A DNA stretch of 64,000 nt from Romboutsia lituseburensis DSM 797 (GTDB taxonomy: Bacteria > Bacillota > Clostridia > Peptostreptococcales > Peptostreptococcaceae): NCBI RefSeq assembly GCF_900103615.1, contig NZ_FNGW01000004.1, positions 186,001 through 250,000 of the forward strand, in the 5' to 3' direction. The notes below the pieces were generated by a model, which saw nothing but the letters and a program-made list of their open reading frames with translations, was not told the origin of the DNA and did no database searches. Positions 1 to 9,257 of this stretch are shown here, piece by piece. The position numbers and the translations under genes were made by a program. Every line of letters starts with the position of its first letter. Position 1 is the first letter of the stretch.

Positions 1-155
1 ATGAAACATTAGACAGCGCTTTAAGAAGATTCAAGCGTTCATGTGCAATGTCTGGCATCATGTCTGAAGTTAGAAAAAGAGAGCACTATGATAAGCCTAG
101 CGTTAGACGTAAAAAGAAGGCAGAAGCAGCAAGAAGAAAAAATGCTAAGAAATAG
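1..155 (+). CDS. rpsU: 30S ribosomal protein S21, C-terminal part
   Basis: This is the 3' end of the gene for S21, a small basic protein of the 30S subunit. The reading frame enters at base 3 and gives 50 residues to a TAG at 153-155. It contains [15 protein letters not shown], then [13 protein letters not shown], and ends in the lysine/arginine-rich tail typical of S21. The first few residues lie outside the window. It is followed at 28 bases by yqeY, the usual rpsU-yqeY pairing of Firmicutes. Confidence 0.95.
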   Translation, partial: ETLDSALRRFKRSCAMSGIMSEVRKREHYDKPSVRRKKKAEAARRKNAKK

Positions 156-183
156 TTAAAAAAGAAATAAAGAGGTGAGGGGA

Positions 184-627
184 ATGTCCCTTAAACAAAA
201 GTTACAAGAGGACTTAAAGTCTTCAATGAAGAACAAAGATACAGTAAGAAAATCTGTAGTAACTTTAATAAGAGCTTCTATAAAGCAATATGAAGTTGAC
301 AATAGAGTTGAACTTGATGATGAAGATATTATAGATATAATATCTAAGCAAATGAAACAACGTAGAGATTCGTTGGAAGAATTTGCAAAAGCTAATAGAC
401 AAGACTTAGTGAGTGAAACGGAATCTGAAATCGAAGTTTTAAAAGAGTACCTACCTCAACAGTTAAGCGAAGAAGAGCTAAACAAAATAGTAAAAGAAAC
501 TATATCTGAATTAGGAGCTACTTCTATGAAAGATATGGGTAAAATAATGTCTGCTATGATGCCTAAAGTAAAAGGTAGAGCAGATGGAAAACAAATAAAC
601 GAGTTAGTTAAGGCTAACTTACAATAG
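184..627 (+). CDS. yqeY: YqeY/GatB-domain protein
   Basis: A 147-residue YqeY-family protein. The family resembles the tRNA-binding tail domain of GatB, the amidotransferase subunit, but its own role is not settled. Visible family marks are LKQKLQEDLKSSMKNKD near the N-terminus, the central EVLKEYLPQQLSEEEL and MGKIMSAMMPKVKGRADG near the C-terminus. ATG 184 is preferred to the in-frame GTG at 175, because that GTG lies inside the Shine-Dalgarno AGGTGAGG. It is probably cotranscribed with rpsU and ends at a strong terminator. Confidence 0.9.
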   Translation: MSLKQKLQEDLKSSMKNKDTVRKSVVTLIRASIKQYEVDNRVELDDEDIIDIISKQMKQRRDSLEEFAKANRQDLVSETESEIEVLKEYLPQQLSEEELNKIVKETISELGATSMKDMGKIMSAMMPKVKGRADGKQINELVKANLQ

Positions 628-630
628 ATT

Positions 631-662
631 AAAAACCTAGAGAGTAATCTCTAGGTTTTTTT
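631..662 (+). terminator. Intrinsic terminator after yqeY
   Basis: AAAAACCTAGAGA and its complement enclose a GTAA loop and are followed by seven T. It ends the rpsU-yqeY transcript. Confidence 0.9.
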
Positions 663-762
663 GCATTTCTAAAATAAAAAGTGTCATACCTTTATAATCT
701 TGTACATATTTATTAATTAAATAAATTAATAAATACAAAAGGAGAAAGAGAGGGAGAACAAA

Positions 763-1260
763 TTGATAATATCAGTAAAAGAAGTTATAAATTTTTTGAT
801 AAGTGTACTGATACCATTAATTGTTGGATTTTTAAGTAGTGTAATTACTCAACTAATAGCAGGAATAGATACATCTACATATTATTCGCAATTAATAAAA
901 CCAGGCTTTGCTCCACCGAGTATGGTATTCCCTATAGTTTGGACAATACTATATATTTTAATGGGAATATCAGCTTATAAAATTTTAAAAAAAGGATATG
1001 AGCTACCTAAAGTAAAAGATGCAATGTTTTATTATTGGTTGCAACTAGGATTAAACTTTATTTGGAGTATATTGTTTTTTGGATTTGATTTAAGACTTAC
1101 ATCATTAATAACATTAGCAATATTAATTATAATAGTAATTACAATGACTATAAAGTTCTTTAAAATAGATAAAAAAGCCGCATACTTAAATATTCCATAT
1201 ATATTATGGCTTTTATATGCGTTTGTATTAAATTATTTTATTTGGGTAATTAATAAATAA
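763..1260 (+). CDS. tspO: TspO/MBR family membrane protein
   Basis: A 165-residue protein with five hydrophobic segments (about residues 8-28, 46-68, 79-101, 106-126 and 137-160). These match the TspO/MBR (translocator protein, benzodiazepine-receptor-like) family, which binds porphyrins and related ligands in membranes. The diagnostic stretch is KPGFAPPSMVFPIVWTILY, followed by aromatic-rich helices. The start is TTG 763 behind a purine-rich GGAGAAAGAGAGGGAG. It is a single-gene unit between two terminators. The family assignment is firm; the physiological ligand in an anaerobe is unknown. Confidence 0.85.
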   Translation: MIISVKEVINFLISVLIPLIVGFLSSVITQLIAGIDTSTYYSQLIKPGFAPPSMVFPIVWTILYILMGISAYKILKKGYELPKVKDAMFYYWLQLGLNFIWSILFFGFDLRLTSLITLAILIIIVITMTIKFFKIDKKAAYLNIPYILWLLYAFVLNYFIWVINK

Positions 1261-1340
1261 AATCATGATTTATAATCAAAAATATATATTTTGAAACATA
1301 TATAACTTATAAGTCATGATTTCTAGATATTTAGAAATGA

Positions 1341-1376
1341 AAAATACTGAGGTGTTATCCTCAGTATTTTTGTTTT
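1341..1376. terminator. Bidirectional terminator between tspO and the 1376-2365 gene
   Basis: AAAATACTGAGG pairs with CCTCAGTATTTT around a TGTTAT loop. T-runs follow on the plus strand and the matching A-run precedes it, so it can end both converging transcripts. Confidence 0.85.
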
Positions 1377-2365
1377 TAAAATAGTGATATTTCTTCTATA
1401 TTTAAGTTCAACGTGTTAATTGTAATATAAAAACCTTTATTAAAATTAACTTTACCAACATTGTCTTTGTAATTATATTTAAACGTATAACTTTCAGTAG
1501 TACCGTTGTAAGTAGTTGTATTTATATAATCTTTATCAAGAGTAAAGTTATAAAATTCTAATTGGAATTTTTCTTCTAAGTATTTATTTATGAGAGTTTT
1601 TGATTCTTCTTTGCTTATAGGAGCAGATGATTTTATATCATATAGAAGAGATTGATATATATAAAATATTTTGGCGGTATTATCTAATATACGAACTTTA
1701 AAAATTTTATTTTGTGTTTTTATGAAGTATTGGTAAAATTTATATTTATCATTATTGTCGAAAAATATTTCAAAGTATTCATCAATAATGGGATTATCAT
1801 TAAAATCAAAATTGAAAAAGATATTTATAGATTCTATAGATCTCTGTCTAACAAAATCAAAATCTAATGGTATGGTATGTTCAAATGTTGAATCATCAAT
1901 AAAGTTAAAAAATCGTATGTTATTTTTGCTACTTGTTTTTAATATAGTATCTTCACTATACATTAAATTTCTTGAACTTGAAGATGGAGAAAAATATTGA
2001 ATAGAAGATATAAAATTAAAATAACTATAACTAAGAGCATTTAGTAAATTTAATGAATAGGTATCTGAAGTTAGTTTCTTTAAAGAATTTAAGTCAGATA
2101 ATATAGACAAATTTATTTGAAGTAATTCCTCAAAGTTTTCTTCAAGACATTTAGAAATTTTTAAGGAATCTATAGTATCTATAATTAAGTTATCGTCAAA
2201 TGAGTATTCATATAAATAACATAAAAATTTTATATTCCTTAAATTTTCACTCTTTATGCTAGTTAAAAAATTTAAGGATTTATAATTATTTGAATTTATA
2301 AATGCATTAATTAGAAAATCTAAACATATACATTTTTGTACTAAAGTAAAAAATATATTTTTCAT
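1376..2365 (-). CDS. Unknown 329-residue protein with PepSY-like tail
   Basis: I do not recognise this protein. The first 110 residues are leucine/asparagine-rich and look helical. The middle (about 165-215) has repeated FNF/FDF aromatic-acidic segments. The last 85 residues (PISKEESKTLINKYLEEKF, then alternating beta-like segments ending NTLNLNIEEISLF) resemble PepSY/YPEB-type modules. There is no signal peptide or clear membrane helix. The start ATG at 2365 has AAAGGATGG upstream. It is monocistronic and converges on tspO. The PepSY comparison is by pattern only. Confidence 0.55.
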   Translation of the reverse strand: MKNIFFTLVQKCICLDFLINAFINSNNYKSLNFLTSIKSENLRNIKFLCYLYEYSFDDNLIIDTIDSLKISKCLEENFEELLQINLSILSDLNSLKKLTSDTYSLNLLNALSYSYFNFISSIQYFSPSSSSRNLMYSEDTILKTSSKNNIRFFNFIDDSTFEHTIPLDFDFVRQRSIESINIFFNFDFNDNPIIDEYFEIFFDNNDKYKFYQYFIKTQNKIFKVRILDNTAKIFYIYQSLLYDIKSSAPISKEESKTLINKYLEEKFQLEFYNFTLDKDYINTTTYNGTTESYTFKYNYKDNVGKVNFNKGFYITINTLNLNIEEISLF

Positions 2366-2518
2366 GTAACCATCCTTTCCTAAAAATTATATTTATATAT
2401 AGATATTTTATTCTAAAGATTATTATAAGTTTACACACTTATTTAAATAAAAGAGTATTATAAAATATAGTAATTATTTATAAAGGTATTAAATAAATTA
2501 TATTAAGGGGGTATATGT

Positions 2519-2755
2519 ATGGTAGAAATATCAACTGACCTACAGGTAAACCAACCTACAGTAACAGTCATAGGAAATACATTTGTAAGTATAGAAAACT
2601 ATCTATCAATAATAACTTATGAAACTGATTTGATAAAAATTAAAACTAAAGTAAAATCAATTAAAATATCTGGGGACAAACTTTCATTAAAATATATAGC
2701 TGATGGGGAGATAGGTATAAAAGGGATTATATACACTGTAGAATATGTGGATTAG
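2519..2755 (+). CDS. yqfC: Sporulation protein YqfC (YabP/YqfC family)
   Basis: A 78-residue protein of the YabP/YqfC family, small proteins made in the mother cell during endospore formation. The family pattern is visible in NTFVSIENYLSIITYE, then IKISGDKLSLKYI and a C-terminal G-x-I/V-x-x-V/I-E-Y strand. ATG 2519 has AAGGGGG eight bases upstream. It lies 12 bases before yqfD, and the pair is conserved next to phoH in spore formers. Sporulation-specific control is expected from the family, but I could not assign a sigma factor from sequence. Confidence 0.85.
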   Translation: MVEISTDLQVNQPTVTVIGNTFVSIENYLSIITYETDLIKIKTKVKSIKISGDKLSLKYIADGEIGIKGIIYTVEYVD

Positions 2756-2767
2756 GAGGAGATACTA

Positions 2768-4066
2768 GTGATAAGTTATATCAGGGGATACTACGTCATA
2801 ACAGTAGAAGGGATAGGAATAGAAAAATTCTTAAATCACCTTATAAGGAATAACATACGAATATATAACGTTAATAGAACAAGTAATATCAAAATTGAGT
2901 TTTGTGTTGATAGACGTGATATGAGGGCATTTAAACAGGTGTATAGGGGAAGTAACTATGATATTAAAGTAAAACAAAAAACAGGTATACCTTTTGTACT
3001 AAAGAGAATTTATAAATTAAAAGGAATGTGGATCTGTGCAGTTATTTCCCTGCTATTATTAATGTCTACATCCATGTTTGTAACAGATATATACATAAAA
3101 GTTCCAGAGGGAATAAAGCAAGAAGAAATAAGAAAAGAACTTTATAATGTTGGACTTAAACCAGGTGTATATAAAAGAAATATAGACAGAAAAGAAATAA
3201 GAGACTATATGATGCTAAAATTTGATGATATAGCATACATATCCATAAACGTAAAAGGAACTAATATTTTTGTAACTGTAACGAGAAAAGCTGAGACTTT
3301 AGAGTCAAAAGAGAAATCAAATTATTGTAATATAATTGCTAAGAAAAATGGTATAATAGAAAAGGTAATCCCAAGAAGTGGTAATCAGATCGCTGAAGTT
3401 GGAAGTATTGTTCAAAAAGGAGATGTCTTAGTAAGTGGATCTAATACAAAATCGATACCTGAAGTTTGGGCAAGTACTTTTTATGAAGTGTCTAAAAGTG
3501 CAAATTGTGAAGATATTATAAAAGAGAAGACAGGTAATAAAAAAAGAGTATACACTATAAGTTTTTATGATAAAAAACATACATTAAGAAGAAATATAAA
3601 ATATAAAAACTATACTATAGATAATAAAGAACATAAATTAACTTTAGGAAATTATACATTTCCAATAAAAGTAAAGGTAAGTACATTTAATGAAACTAAA
3701 GAGGTTAAAATAAAGATAGATAAGGAAAAGTTAAAAAAGGATTTATCTGAAAAAGCACAAAAAGAATTAGAGTATATAATACCTGCTTCGGCAAGAATAG
3801 TTAATGTAGAACATGATTATAAAGTGAATAAAAATATGTTAGAATATAGAATAACAGCTACAACATCTGAGAATATAGCAAAAGTATATAATTTAAGTAA
3901 ATCAGAAGCAGAACAACTAATCATAGAACAAAATAAGCCTAAGGAGGGAGAGGATGCCATTCCTCAAAATCCTAACAAGAGACCGATAGATGATATAAGA
4001 AATGAATTTGAACCAAAAGAAGAAAAAAATGATAAACAAAATAATATAGAAAATAATAATCAATAG
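2768..4066 (+). CDS. yqfD: Sporulation protein YqfD
   Basis: A 432-residue YqfD-family sporulation protein. It has a cytoplasmic N-terminal domain (1-80), one membrane helix (about 88-110, MWICAVISLLLLMSTSMFV) and a large domain beyond the membrane (110-400). The tail is acidic and asparagine/proline-rich and probably disordered (NPNKRP to the stop). The GTG start at 2768 is placed by the AGGAGGA ending six bases upstream. It is coupled to yqfC, and phoH follows after 22 bases. Known for the family: mother-cell expression and a role in spore development; the mechanism is unknown. Confidence 0.85.
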   Translation: MISYIRGYYVITVEGIGIEKFLNHLIRNNIRIYNVNRTSNIKIEFCVDRRDMRAFKQVYRGSNYDIKVKQKTGIPFVLKRIYKLKGMWICAVISLLLLMSTSMFVTDIYIKVPEGIKQEEIRKELYNVGLKPGVYKRNIDRKEIRDYMMLKFDDIAYISINVKGTNIFVTVTRKAETLESKEKSNYCNIIAKKNGIIEKVIPRSGNQIAEVGSIVQKGDVLVSGSNTKSIPEVWASTFYEVSKSANCEDIIKEKTGNKKRVYTISFYDKKHTLRRNIKYKNYTIDNKEHKLTLGNYTFPIKVKVSTFNETKEVKIKIDKEKLKKDLSEKAQKELEYIIPASARIVNVEHDYKVNKNMLEYRITATTSENIAKVYNLSKSEAEQLIIEQNKPKEGEDAIPQNPNKRPIDDIRNEFEPKEEKNDKQNNIENNNQ

Positions 4067-4088
4067 ATAAGCTAAGGAGGAACGGGTA

Positions 4089-5084
4089 TTGATAATACAA
4101 AAAAAATTCATAGTATCAGAAGAAAGATTCGAAAGAGAGCTATTTGGAAACTTTGATGAAAATGTAAAGCTAATAGAAGATGCCCTTAAAATAGATGTCA
4201 TACTAAGAGAAGGAAATATTGTTTTAATGGGTGAGGAAAAAAATGTAGAACAAGCTATAAAACTTATAGAAGAACTACATCAAACTGTTTCAAATGGTAA
4301 AAATTTAGATAAGCAAAGTATTGTATATTCAATATCCCTATTATTAGAGGGTAGTGAATCTAAAATAAAAGAATTAGAAGATACCATTATTCTTACTAAA
4401 AAAGGAGCTCCTGTTCAACCTAAGACTTTAGGTCAAAATGAATACATAGATTTAATTAAAAGAAATGATATAACATTTGGAGTAGGCCCAGCTGGAACTG
4501 GTAAAACATATTTAGCTGTTGCAATGGCAGTAAAAGCGTTTAAAAAAGATGAAGTAAGTAGAATTATATTAACAAGACCTGCAGTTGAAGCAGGTGAAAA
4601 TTTAGGCTTTTTACCAGGAGATTTAAAAGACAAAGTAGACCCTTACTTAAGACCTTTATATGATGCTTTATTTGACATGCTAGGACCGGATAAGTTTAAT
4701 AAGTATCTAGAAAGAGGGACTATCGAAGTAGCTCCATTAGCCTTTATGAGAGGAAGAACTCTTGATAATGCATTTATAATATTGGATGAAGCTCAAAATA
4801 CAACACCTGAACAAATGAAAATGTTCTTAACTAGACTAGGATTTGGATCTAAAGCAGTAGTTACTGGTGATTTAACTCAAACAGATTTACCAAATAAGAA
4901 AAAAAGTGGATTATTACAGGCCATAGGTGTTTTAAATGGAGTTGAAGGTATAGGTCATAAAATGCTAACTGATAAAGATGTTGTAAGACATGAGTTAGTA
5001 CAACGAATAATAAGAGCTTATGATAGGTTTGATCAAAGAGAAGAAGAAAGAAAGGCTAAACATAAGATTAAAAAAGAATTATAG
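4089..5084 (+). CDS. phoH: PhoH-family ATPase
   Basis: A 331-residue cytoplasmic PhoH-type P-loop ATPase. Walker A is GPAGTGKTYLAV (about residue 136) and Walker B is FIILDEAQNTTPEQMK (about 230). Sensor motifs VVTGDLTQTDLP follow. An N-terminal KH-like segment (about 1-80) is usual for the family. The start is TTG 4089 with AAGGAGGA seven bases upstream. The gene is next to ybeY, matching the widespread phoH-ybeY linkage that suggests a role in RNA metabolism. The B. subtilis-type pgpH (yqfF) normally found between these two genes is absent here. Confidence 0.92.
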   Translation: MIIQKKFIVSEERFERELFGNFDENVKLIEDALKIDVILREGNIVLMGEEKNVEQAIKLIEELHQTVSNGKNLDKQSIVYSISLLLEGSESKIKELEDTIILTKKGAPVQPKTLGQNEYIDLIKRNDITFGVGPAGTGKTYLAVAMAVKAFKKDEVSRIILTRPAVEAGENLGFLPGDLKDKVDPYLRPLYDALFDMLGPDKFNKYLERGTIEVAPLAFMRGRTLDNAFIILDEAQNTTPEQMKMFLTRLGFGSKAVVTGDLTQTDLPNKKKSGLLQAIGVLNGVEGIGHKMLTDKDVVRHELVQRIIRAYDRFDQREEERKAKHKIKKEL

Positions 5085-5138
5085 AAAAAAGAAGATAAAT
5101 AGTGAATAAATTTTACGAAGGAAGAAGCAGGTGTAAAT

Positions 5139-5603
5139 ATGGAATTTATAATAGATAATAGACAAGATAAATTAGATGTAAGTGAAGAGTTAATAGAAAA
5201 AATAAAAGATATAATATTAGAATGTTTAGATTATGAAGGATATGACGATGATTATGAAGTAAGCTTATCTTTTGTTGATAACAAGGAAATACATGAATTA
5301 AACAAAGAGTTTAGAGGAATAGATAGACCAACAGATGTGTTATCATTTCCTATGTTAAGTGAAGAAGATGAGTTTGATATTGAGCTTGAAGAAGTTTCTT
5401 TAGGAGACATAGTTGTATCTTTAGAAAGAGCATTTGAGCAAAGTATGGATTATAATCATAGCTTTGAAAGAGAAGTATGTTTTTTAGTTTGTCATAGTAT
5501 GTTCCACCTTTTAGGTTATGATCATGACACTGAAGAAAATACTAAAGAAATGAGACAAAAGGAAGAATATATATTAAGCAAGTTAAACATAACAAGGGAG
5601 TAA
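5139..5603 (+). CDS. ybeY: Endoribonuclease YbeY
   Basis: A 154-residue single-strand-specific endoribonuclease involved in rRNA maturation and ribosome quality control. The zinc-binding signature H-x3-H-x5-H is intact in [12 protein letters not shown] (about residues 119-129). The family strand [15 protein letters not shown] lies upstream of it. Length is normal. It lies 54 bases after phoH and 5 bases before the dgkA/PAP2 gene, so it is probably in one transcript with them. Confidence 0.95.
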   Translation: MEFIIDNRQDKLDVSEELIEKIKDIILECLDYEGYDDDYEVSLSFVDNKEIHELNKEFRGIDRPTDVLSFPMLSEEDEFDIELEEVSLGDIVVSLERAFEQSMDYNHSFEREVCFLVCHSMFHLLGYDHDTEENTKEMRQKEEYILSKLNITRE

Positions 5604-5608
5604 GCTTT

Positions 5609-6325
5609 ATGAAACAAAAAAAAACACGTCAGGGGATAATTCAAGCATTTAATGCTGCAATAGAAGGTATTTTATATACTTTTAAATCAGAAAGGAATAT
5701 GAAAATACATTATTGTGTAGCAGTTATAGTGCTTTTAGCAAGTCTATTTTTTATAGATAATAGACTTGAAATGATAATGCTAATATTTTCTATAAGTTTA
5801 GTTGTAATATCTGAGATGTTTAATACTGCTATAGAAAAGACAATAGATATGGTAACAGATACTTATCACCCTCTGGCTAAAATAGCAAAAGATGTTGCAG
5901 CAGGAGGCGTACTAATAGCAACTTTAAATTCAGTTGCTGTAGGATATCTTATATTTTATAATAAATTAACTACTATATCTGATTCATTAATATATACAAT
6001 TAGGCAATCTCAGTTGCATGTGACTTTAATTTGTATAGTATTAGTTCTTATAGCAGTAGTTGTAGTAAAAGCACTAACATCAACTGGAACACCCCTAAAA
6101 GGAGGTATGCCTAGTGGTCATGCAGCATTAGCATTTGCAATGGCTACATTGGTAACGCTTATAGAAGCAGGCCTTACAGTATCAACGTTATCTTATTTAA
6201 TGGCAGTACTTGTAGCTCAAAGTAGGATAGAGGGTAAAATACATACGTTTTGGGAGACTGTAGCTGGAGCTATTTTAGGAGTTTTAATAGGGCTTTTAGT
6301 ATATCAACTTAAAATAGTTGGATAA
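5609..6325 (+). CDS. DgkA-type lipid kinase fused to PAP2-like domain
   Basis: A 238-residue fusion. Residues 1-115 are a DgkA/undecaprenol-kinase-type membrane kinase, with EMFNTAIEKTIDMV as the catalytic signature and three membrane helices. Residues 135-238 are a PAP2-type phosphatase module, with PSGHAALAF (motif 2) and SRIEGKIHTFWE (motif 3). Motif 1 of canonical PAP2 (K-x6-R-P) is not recognisable, and the last catalytic Asp is replaced by Glu. The product may both phosphorylate and dephosphorylate undecaprenol or diacylglycerol. It sits between ybeY and cdd, where Bacillus has plain dgkA. Confidence 0.85.
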   Translation: MKQKKTRQGIIQAFNAAIEGILYTFKSERNMKIHYCVAVIVLLASLFFIDNRLEMIMLIFSISLVVISEMFNTAIEKTIDMVTDTYHPLAKIAKDVAAGGVLIATLNSVAVGYLIFYNKLTTISDSLIYTIRQSQLHVTLICIVLVLIAVVVVKALTSTGTPLKGGMPSGHAALAFAMATLVTLIEAGLTVSTLSYLMAVLVAQSRIEGKIHTFWETVAGAILGVLIGLLVYQLKIVG

Positions 6326-6372
6326 TAAATCAAAAACTTAAGGGGATGTGAATTAATTAGCAGACCTTATAT

Positions 6373-6402
6373 AAAAAAGAAGTCTGCAAGACTTCTTTTT
6401 TA
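6373..6402 (+). terminator. Intrinsic terminator before cdd
   Basis: A 13-bp perfect stem (AAAAAAGAAGTCT and its complement) encloses a GCA loop. It separates the dgkA/PAP2 transcript from cdd. Confidence 0.85.
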
Positions 6403-6512
6403 TGTTATAATGTAAGGTACTAAATAAAAGTAATAAGAAAATGAGAAAATAAGAATATTTATTATATATTTATTATAATATAACTTATATAAAAAATAGG
6501 AGGCACATTATA

Positions 6513-6923
6513 ATGGATAATAAACAATTATTAAAGATAGCTGAAGATGCAAGAAAATATTCTCACTCACCGTATTCAAACTTTAAAGTAGGAGCAGCCC
6601 TGTTAACTAAAAGTGGAAAAGTTTATACAGGATGTAACGTTGAATGTGCATCTTTTGGTGGGACTAATTGTGCTGAAAGAACTGCTATTTTTAAGGCTAT
6701 ATCAGAAGGCGATAATGAGATAGATAAAATAGCAATAGCAAGTGATAATTCAGAAAAAAATGAACCTACATATCCGTGTGGTATATGCAGACAGGTGATT
6801 TTAGAATTTGGAATAGATATAAAGATAGTAACAGGCTATTCAAAAGGCGATATATATGAATGCACAATAAAAGATTTAGTACCTAATTATTTTGCAGGTA
6901 GCGATTTTAGGGAAATTAAATAA
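6513..6923 (+). CDS. cdd: Cytidine deaminase
   Basis: A 136-residue homotetrameric-type cytidine deaminase for pyrimidine salvage (cytidine or deoxycytidine to uridine forms). The zinc and catalytic site is complete: CAERTAIF (Cys and the proton-shuttling Glu) and PCGICRQ (the two further Cys). SPYSNFKVGAALLT near the N-terminus is the nucleoside-binding stretch. ATG 6513 has GGAGGC upstream. era follows after 33 bases, as in Bacillus. Confidence 0.95.
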   Translation: MDNKQLLKIAEDARKYSHSPYSNFKVGAALLTKSGKVYTGCNVECASFGGTNCAERTAIFKAISEGDNEIDKIAIASDNSEKNEPTYPCGICRQVILEFGIDIKIVTGYSKGDIYECTIKDLVPNYFAGSDFREIK

Positions 6924-6956
6924 CGAAAGATTATAATATAGAGGAGAAATGACAAA

Positions 6957-7847
6957 ATGTTTAAATCAGGATTTGTTAGTATAGTAGGTAGACCAAATGT
7001 AGGAAAATCTACTCTTATGAATAATGTAGTTGGAGAAAAAATAGCAATAATGAGTGATAAACCTCAAACTACAAGAAATACAATACAAGCGGTACATACA
7101 GATGAAGAGTGCCAAGTTGTATTTTTAGATACACCAGGAATACATAAACCAAAGAATAAATTAGGTGAGTTTATGGTAAAATCAGCTACTGATGCATTCA
7201 AAAATGTAGATGTAGTTTTATATGTAGTTGATGAGTCTAAAAAAATAGGTCCTGGAGATAGAATGATAATAGAAGATCTTAGAAGTATAAAAACTCCAGT
7301 GATATTAGTTATAAATAAAATGGATCAAATTGAAGAACAAGACTTATTTGATTTAATGAAAATGTATCATGCTGAAGGTGTATTTAAAGAGATAGTACCA
7401 ATATCAGCTCTAAAAGGAAGAAATGTTAAGCAACTTTTAAAAGTAATTCAAAATTATCTAGAAGAAGGTCCTAAATACTTCCCTGATTATATGATAACAG
7501 ATCAACCAGAAAGAGTTTTAGTATCAGAGCTAATAAGAGAAAAGGTTCTACACTATGTACATGATGAAATTCCTCATGGAGTTGCTGTTGAAATAGAAAA
7601 AATGAAATCTAGAAAAGATAAAGAAATAGTTGATATATCAGCTGTTATATATTGTGAAAGAGACTCTCATAAGGGTATAATAATAGGTAAGAATGGAAGA
7701 AAGTTAAAAGGAATAGGAAAATCAGCTAGAGAAGACATAGAATTACTTTTAGGATCTCAAGCGAATCTTCAGTTATGGGTTAAAGTAAAAGAGAACTGGA
7801 GAAACCTACAAAATTATGTGAGTAATTTTGGATATACTGAAAAATAA
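6957..7847 (+). CDS. era: GTPase Era
   Basis: A 296-residue essential GTPase that binds 16S rRNA during 30S maturation. The G domain shows G1 GRPNVGKST (about 11-19), G3 DTPG and G4 NKMD. The C-terminal KH domain has GIIIGKNGRKLKGIG (about 235-250). Length is normal. ATG 6957 follows a GAGGAG site. mgtE starts 11 bases after its stop, an insertion relative to the usual era-recO arrangement. Confidence 0.96.
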   Translation: MFKSGFVSIVGRPNVGKSTLMNNVVGEKIAIMSDKPQTTRNTIQAVHTDEECQVVFLDTPGIHKPKNKLGEFMVKSATDAFKNVDVVLYVVDESKKIGPGDRMIIEDLRSIKTPVILVINKMDQIEEQDLFDLMKMYHAEGVFKEIVPISALKGRNVKQLLKVIQNYLEEGPKYFPDYMITDQPERVLVSELIREKVLHYVHDEIPHGVAVEIEKMKSRKDKEIVDISAVIYCERDSHKGIIIGKNGRKLKGIGKSAREDIELLLGSQANLQLWVKVKENWRNLQNYVSNFGYTEK

Positions 7848-7858
7848 AGGTGGATTAT

Positions 7859-9238
7859 ATGGATAGGAAACAAGATGCTTCCCAGGATTTATTAAGTGAA
7901 GTCAAGATATTAATAGAAAACAACAAAATATTAGAATTAAGAGAATTACTTGAAGAATATCATATAATAGATATTTTTGATATTATGGAACATCTAGAAG
8001 AAGATATGAAAATAAAGTTATTTGAAGTTCTTCCTCTAGATATGGCTGCGTCAATATTAGAAGAAAGCGATGCGGAGTTTTTTAGCACTATATTATCTAA
8101 AATAGACATAGACCATAGACGAAACATATTAGAATTAATGTCTTTAGACGATATGGCAGATATACTAAGTCAGCTACACGAAGATGAAAGAGAAGAAATA
8201 ATGGAGCTTTTGAGTCAAGAAGATGCTGATGATGTAAAAGAGTTGTTAATCTACGAAGAAGAATCTACAGGTGGTATTATGACCACTGGATATATAGAAA
8301 TAAATAAAGATATGACAGCTAAGCAGGCTATAAAGCATATGAGAGAAAATGCTCAAGATGCAGAAACTATATATTATATATATGTAGTTGATAATGATGA
8401 AAGATTAGTTGGTGTATTATCATTAAGGGAATTAATAACTGCACGAGATGCTAGTATAGTTGAAGATTTAATGAGTGAAAATATTATTTCTGTTTATGTA
8501 GATGAAGATAGAGAAGAAGCTGTAAGGCTGGTATCGAAGTATAACTTAATAGCAATACCTGTTATAGATAGACAACAAAAGCTAAAAGGAATAATAACAG
8601 TAGATGATATAATTGATGTAATGGAAGAAGAAGCAAGTGAAGATATGTATAAGTTTGCAGGTACATCAGAACAAGAAAGGGAGTTCGTTGAAAAAGTAAA
8701 TCCAACTCCTAAAGATCAAATATTTTCTTCTGTCAGAGCTAGAATACCATGGCTTGCTATAACTTTAATAGGTGGATTAATATCAAGTTTAATACTTTCT
8801 AATTTAGATTTTGTAATGAATCCAACTTATAGATCTTTAGTATTCTTTATACCTGTTGTTATAGGTATGGGAGGAAATATAGGAACTCAGTCGTCAGTAT
8901 TAACTGTAATGGCTCTTTCTAATAAAGATTTAGAGTTTAGTAATGTTATAAGAGAAGGTATTGTAGGCTTTATTACGGGTATAATATGTTCAATACTTGT
9001 AGGTATTGCAACATATATATTTATACAAGATATAAATATAGTTTTAATTGTATCGATATCTTTATTTATAAATATGATATTAGGAGCAATGATAGGTGCA
9101 TTTATGCCTGTTTTATTCAAAAAGTTAGATGTAGATCCATCTATAATATCAGCTCCAGTTATAGCTACAGCCCTTGATATCACAGGCATAGCTATATATA
9201 TATTTATTACTACTATATTATTGTCAAAAATTGTCTAA
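7859..9238 (+). CDS. mgtE: Magnesium transporter MgtE
   Basis: A 459-residue MgtE-type Mg2+ channel/transporter. The order is an N domain of acidic helical repeats (about 20-130), two CBS domains (about 135-255) and five membrane helices (about 285-459). The pore region has PVVIGMGGNIGTQSS. ATG 7859 is chosen over GTG 7850 because the GTG is part of the AAAGGTGG ribosome site. No Mg2+ riboswitch is possible in the 11-base spacer after era, so regulation would be through protein gating or the upstream promoter. A terminator follows. Confidence 0.93.
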   Translation: MDRKQDASQDLLSEVKILIENNKILELRELLEEYHIIDIFDIMEHLEEDMKIKLFEVLPLDMAASILEESDAEFFSTILSKIDIDHRRNILELMSLDDMADILSQLHEDEREEIMELLSQEDADDVKELLIYEEESTGGIMTTGYIEINKDMTAKQAIKHMRENAQDAETIYYIYVVDNDERLVGVLSLRELITARDASIVEDLMSENIISVYVDEDREEAVRLVSKYNLIAIPVIDRQQKLKGIITVDDIIDVMEEEASEDMYKFAGTSEQEREFVEKVNPTPKDQIFSSVRARIPWLAITLIGGLISSLILSNLDFVMNPTYRSLVFFIPVVIGMGGNIGTQSSVLTVMALSNKDLEFSNVIREGIVGFITGIICSILVGIATYIFIQDINIVLIVSISLFINMILGAMIGAFMPVLFKKLDVDPSIISAPVIATALDITGIAIYIFITTILLSKIV

Positions 9239-9257
9239 TAACTTCATGTATTATTTA

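Noticed and set aside
1755-2000. Plus-strand 81-codon frame inside the 1376-2365 minus gene
   Set aside because: It has no ribosome site and lies entirely within a longer frame that has one; the other antisense frames in the window were discarded for the same reason.
7847-7859. Mg2+ riboswitch (M-box) for mgtE
   Set aside because: Only 11 bases separate era and mgtE; there is no room for a riboswitch.
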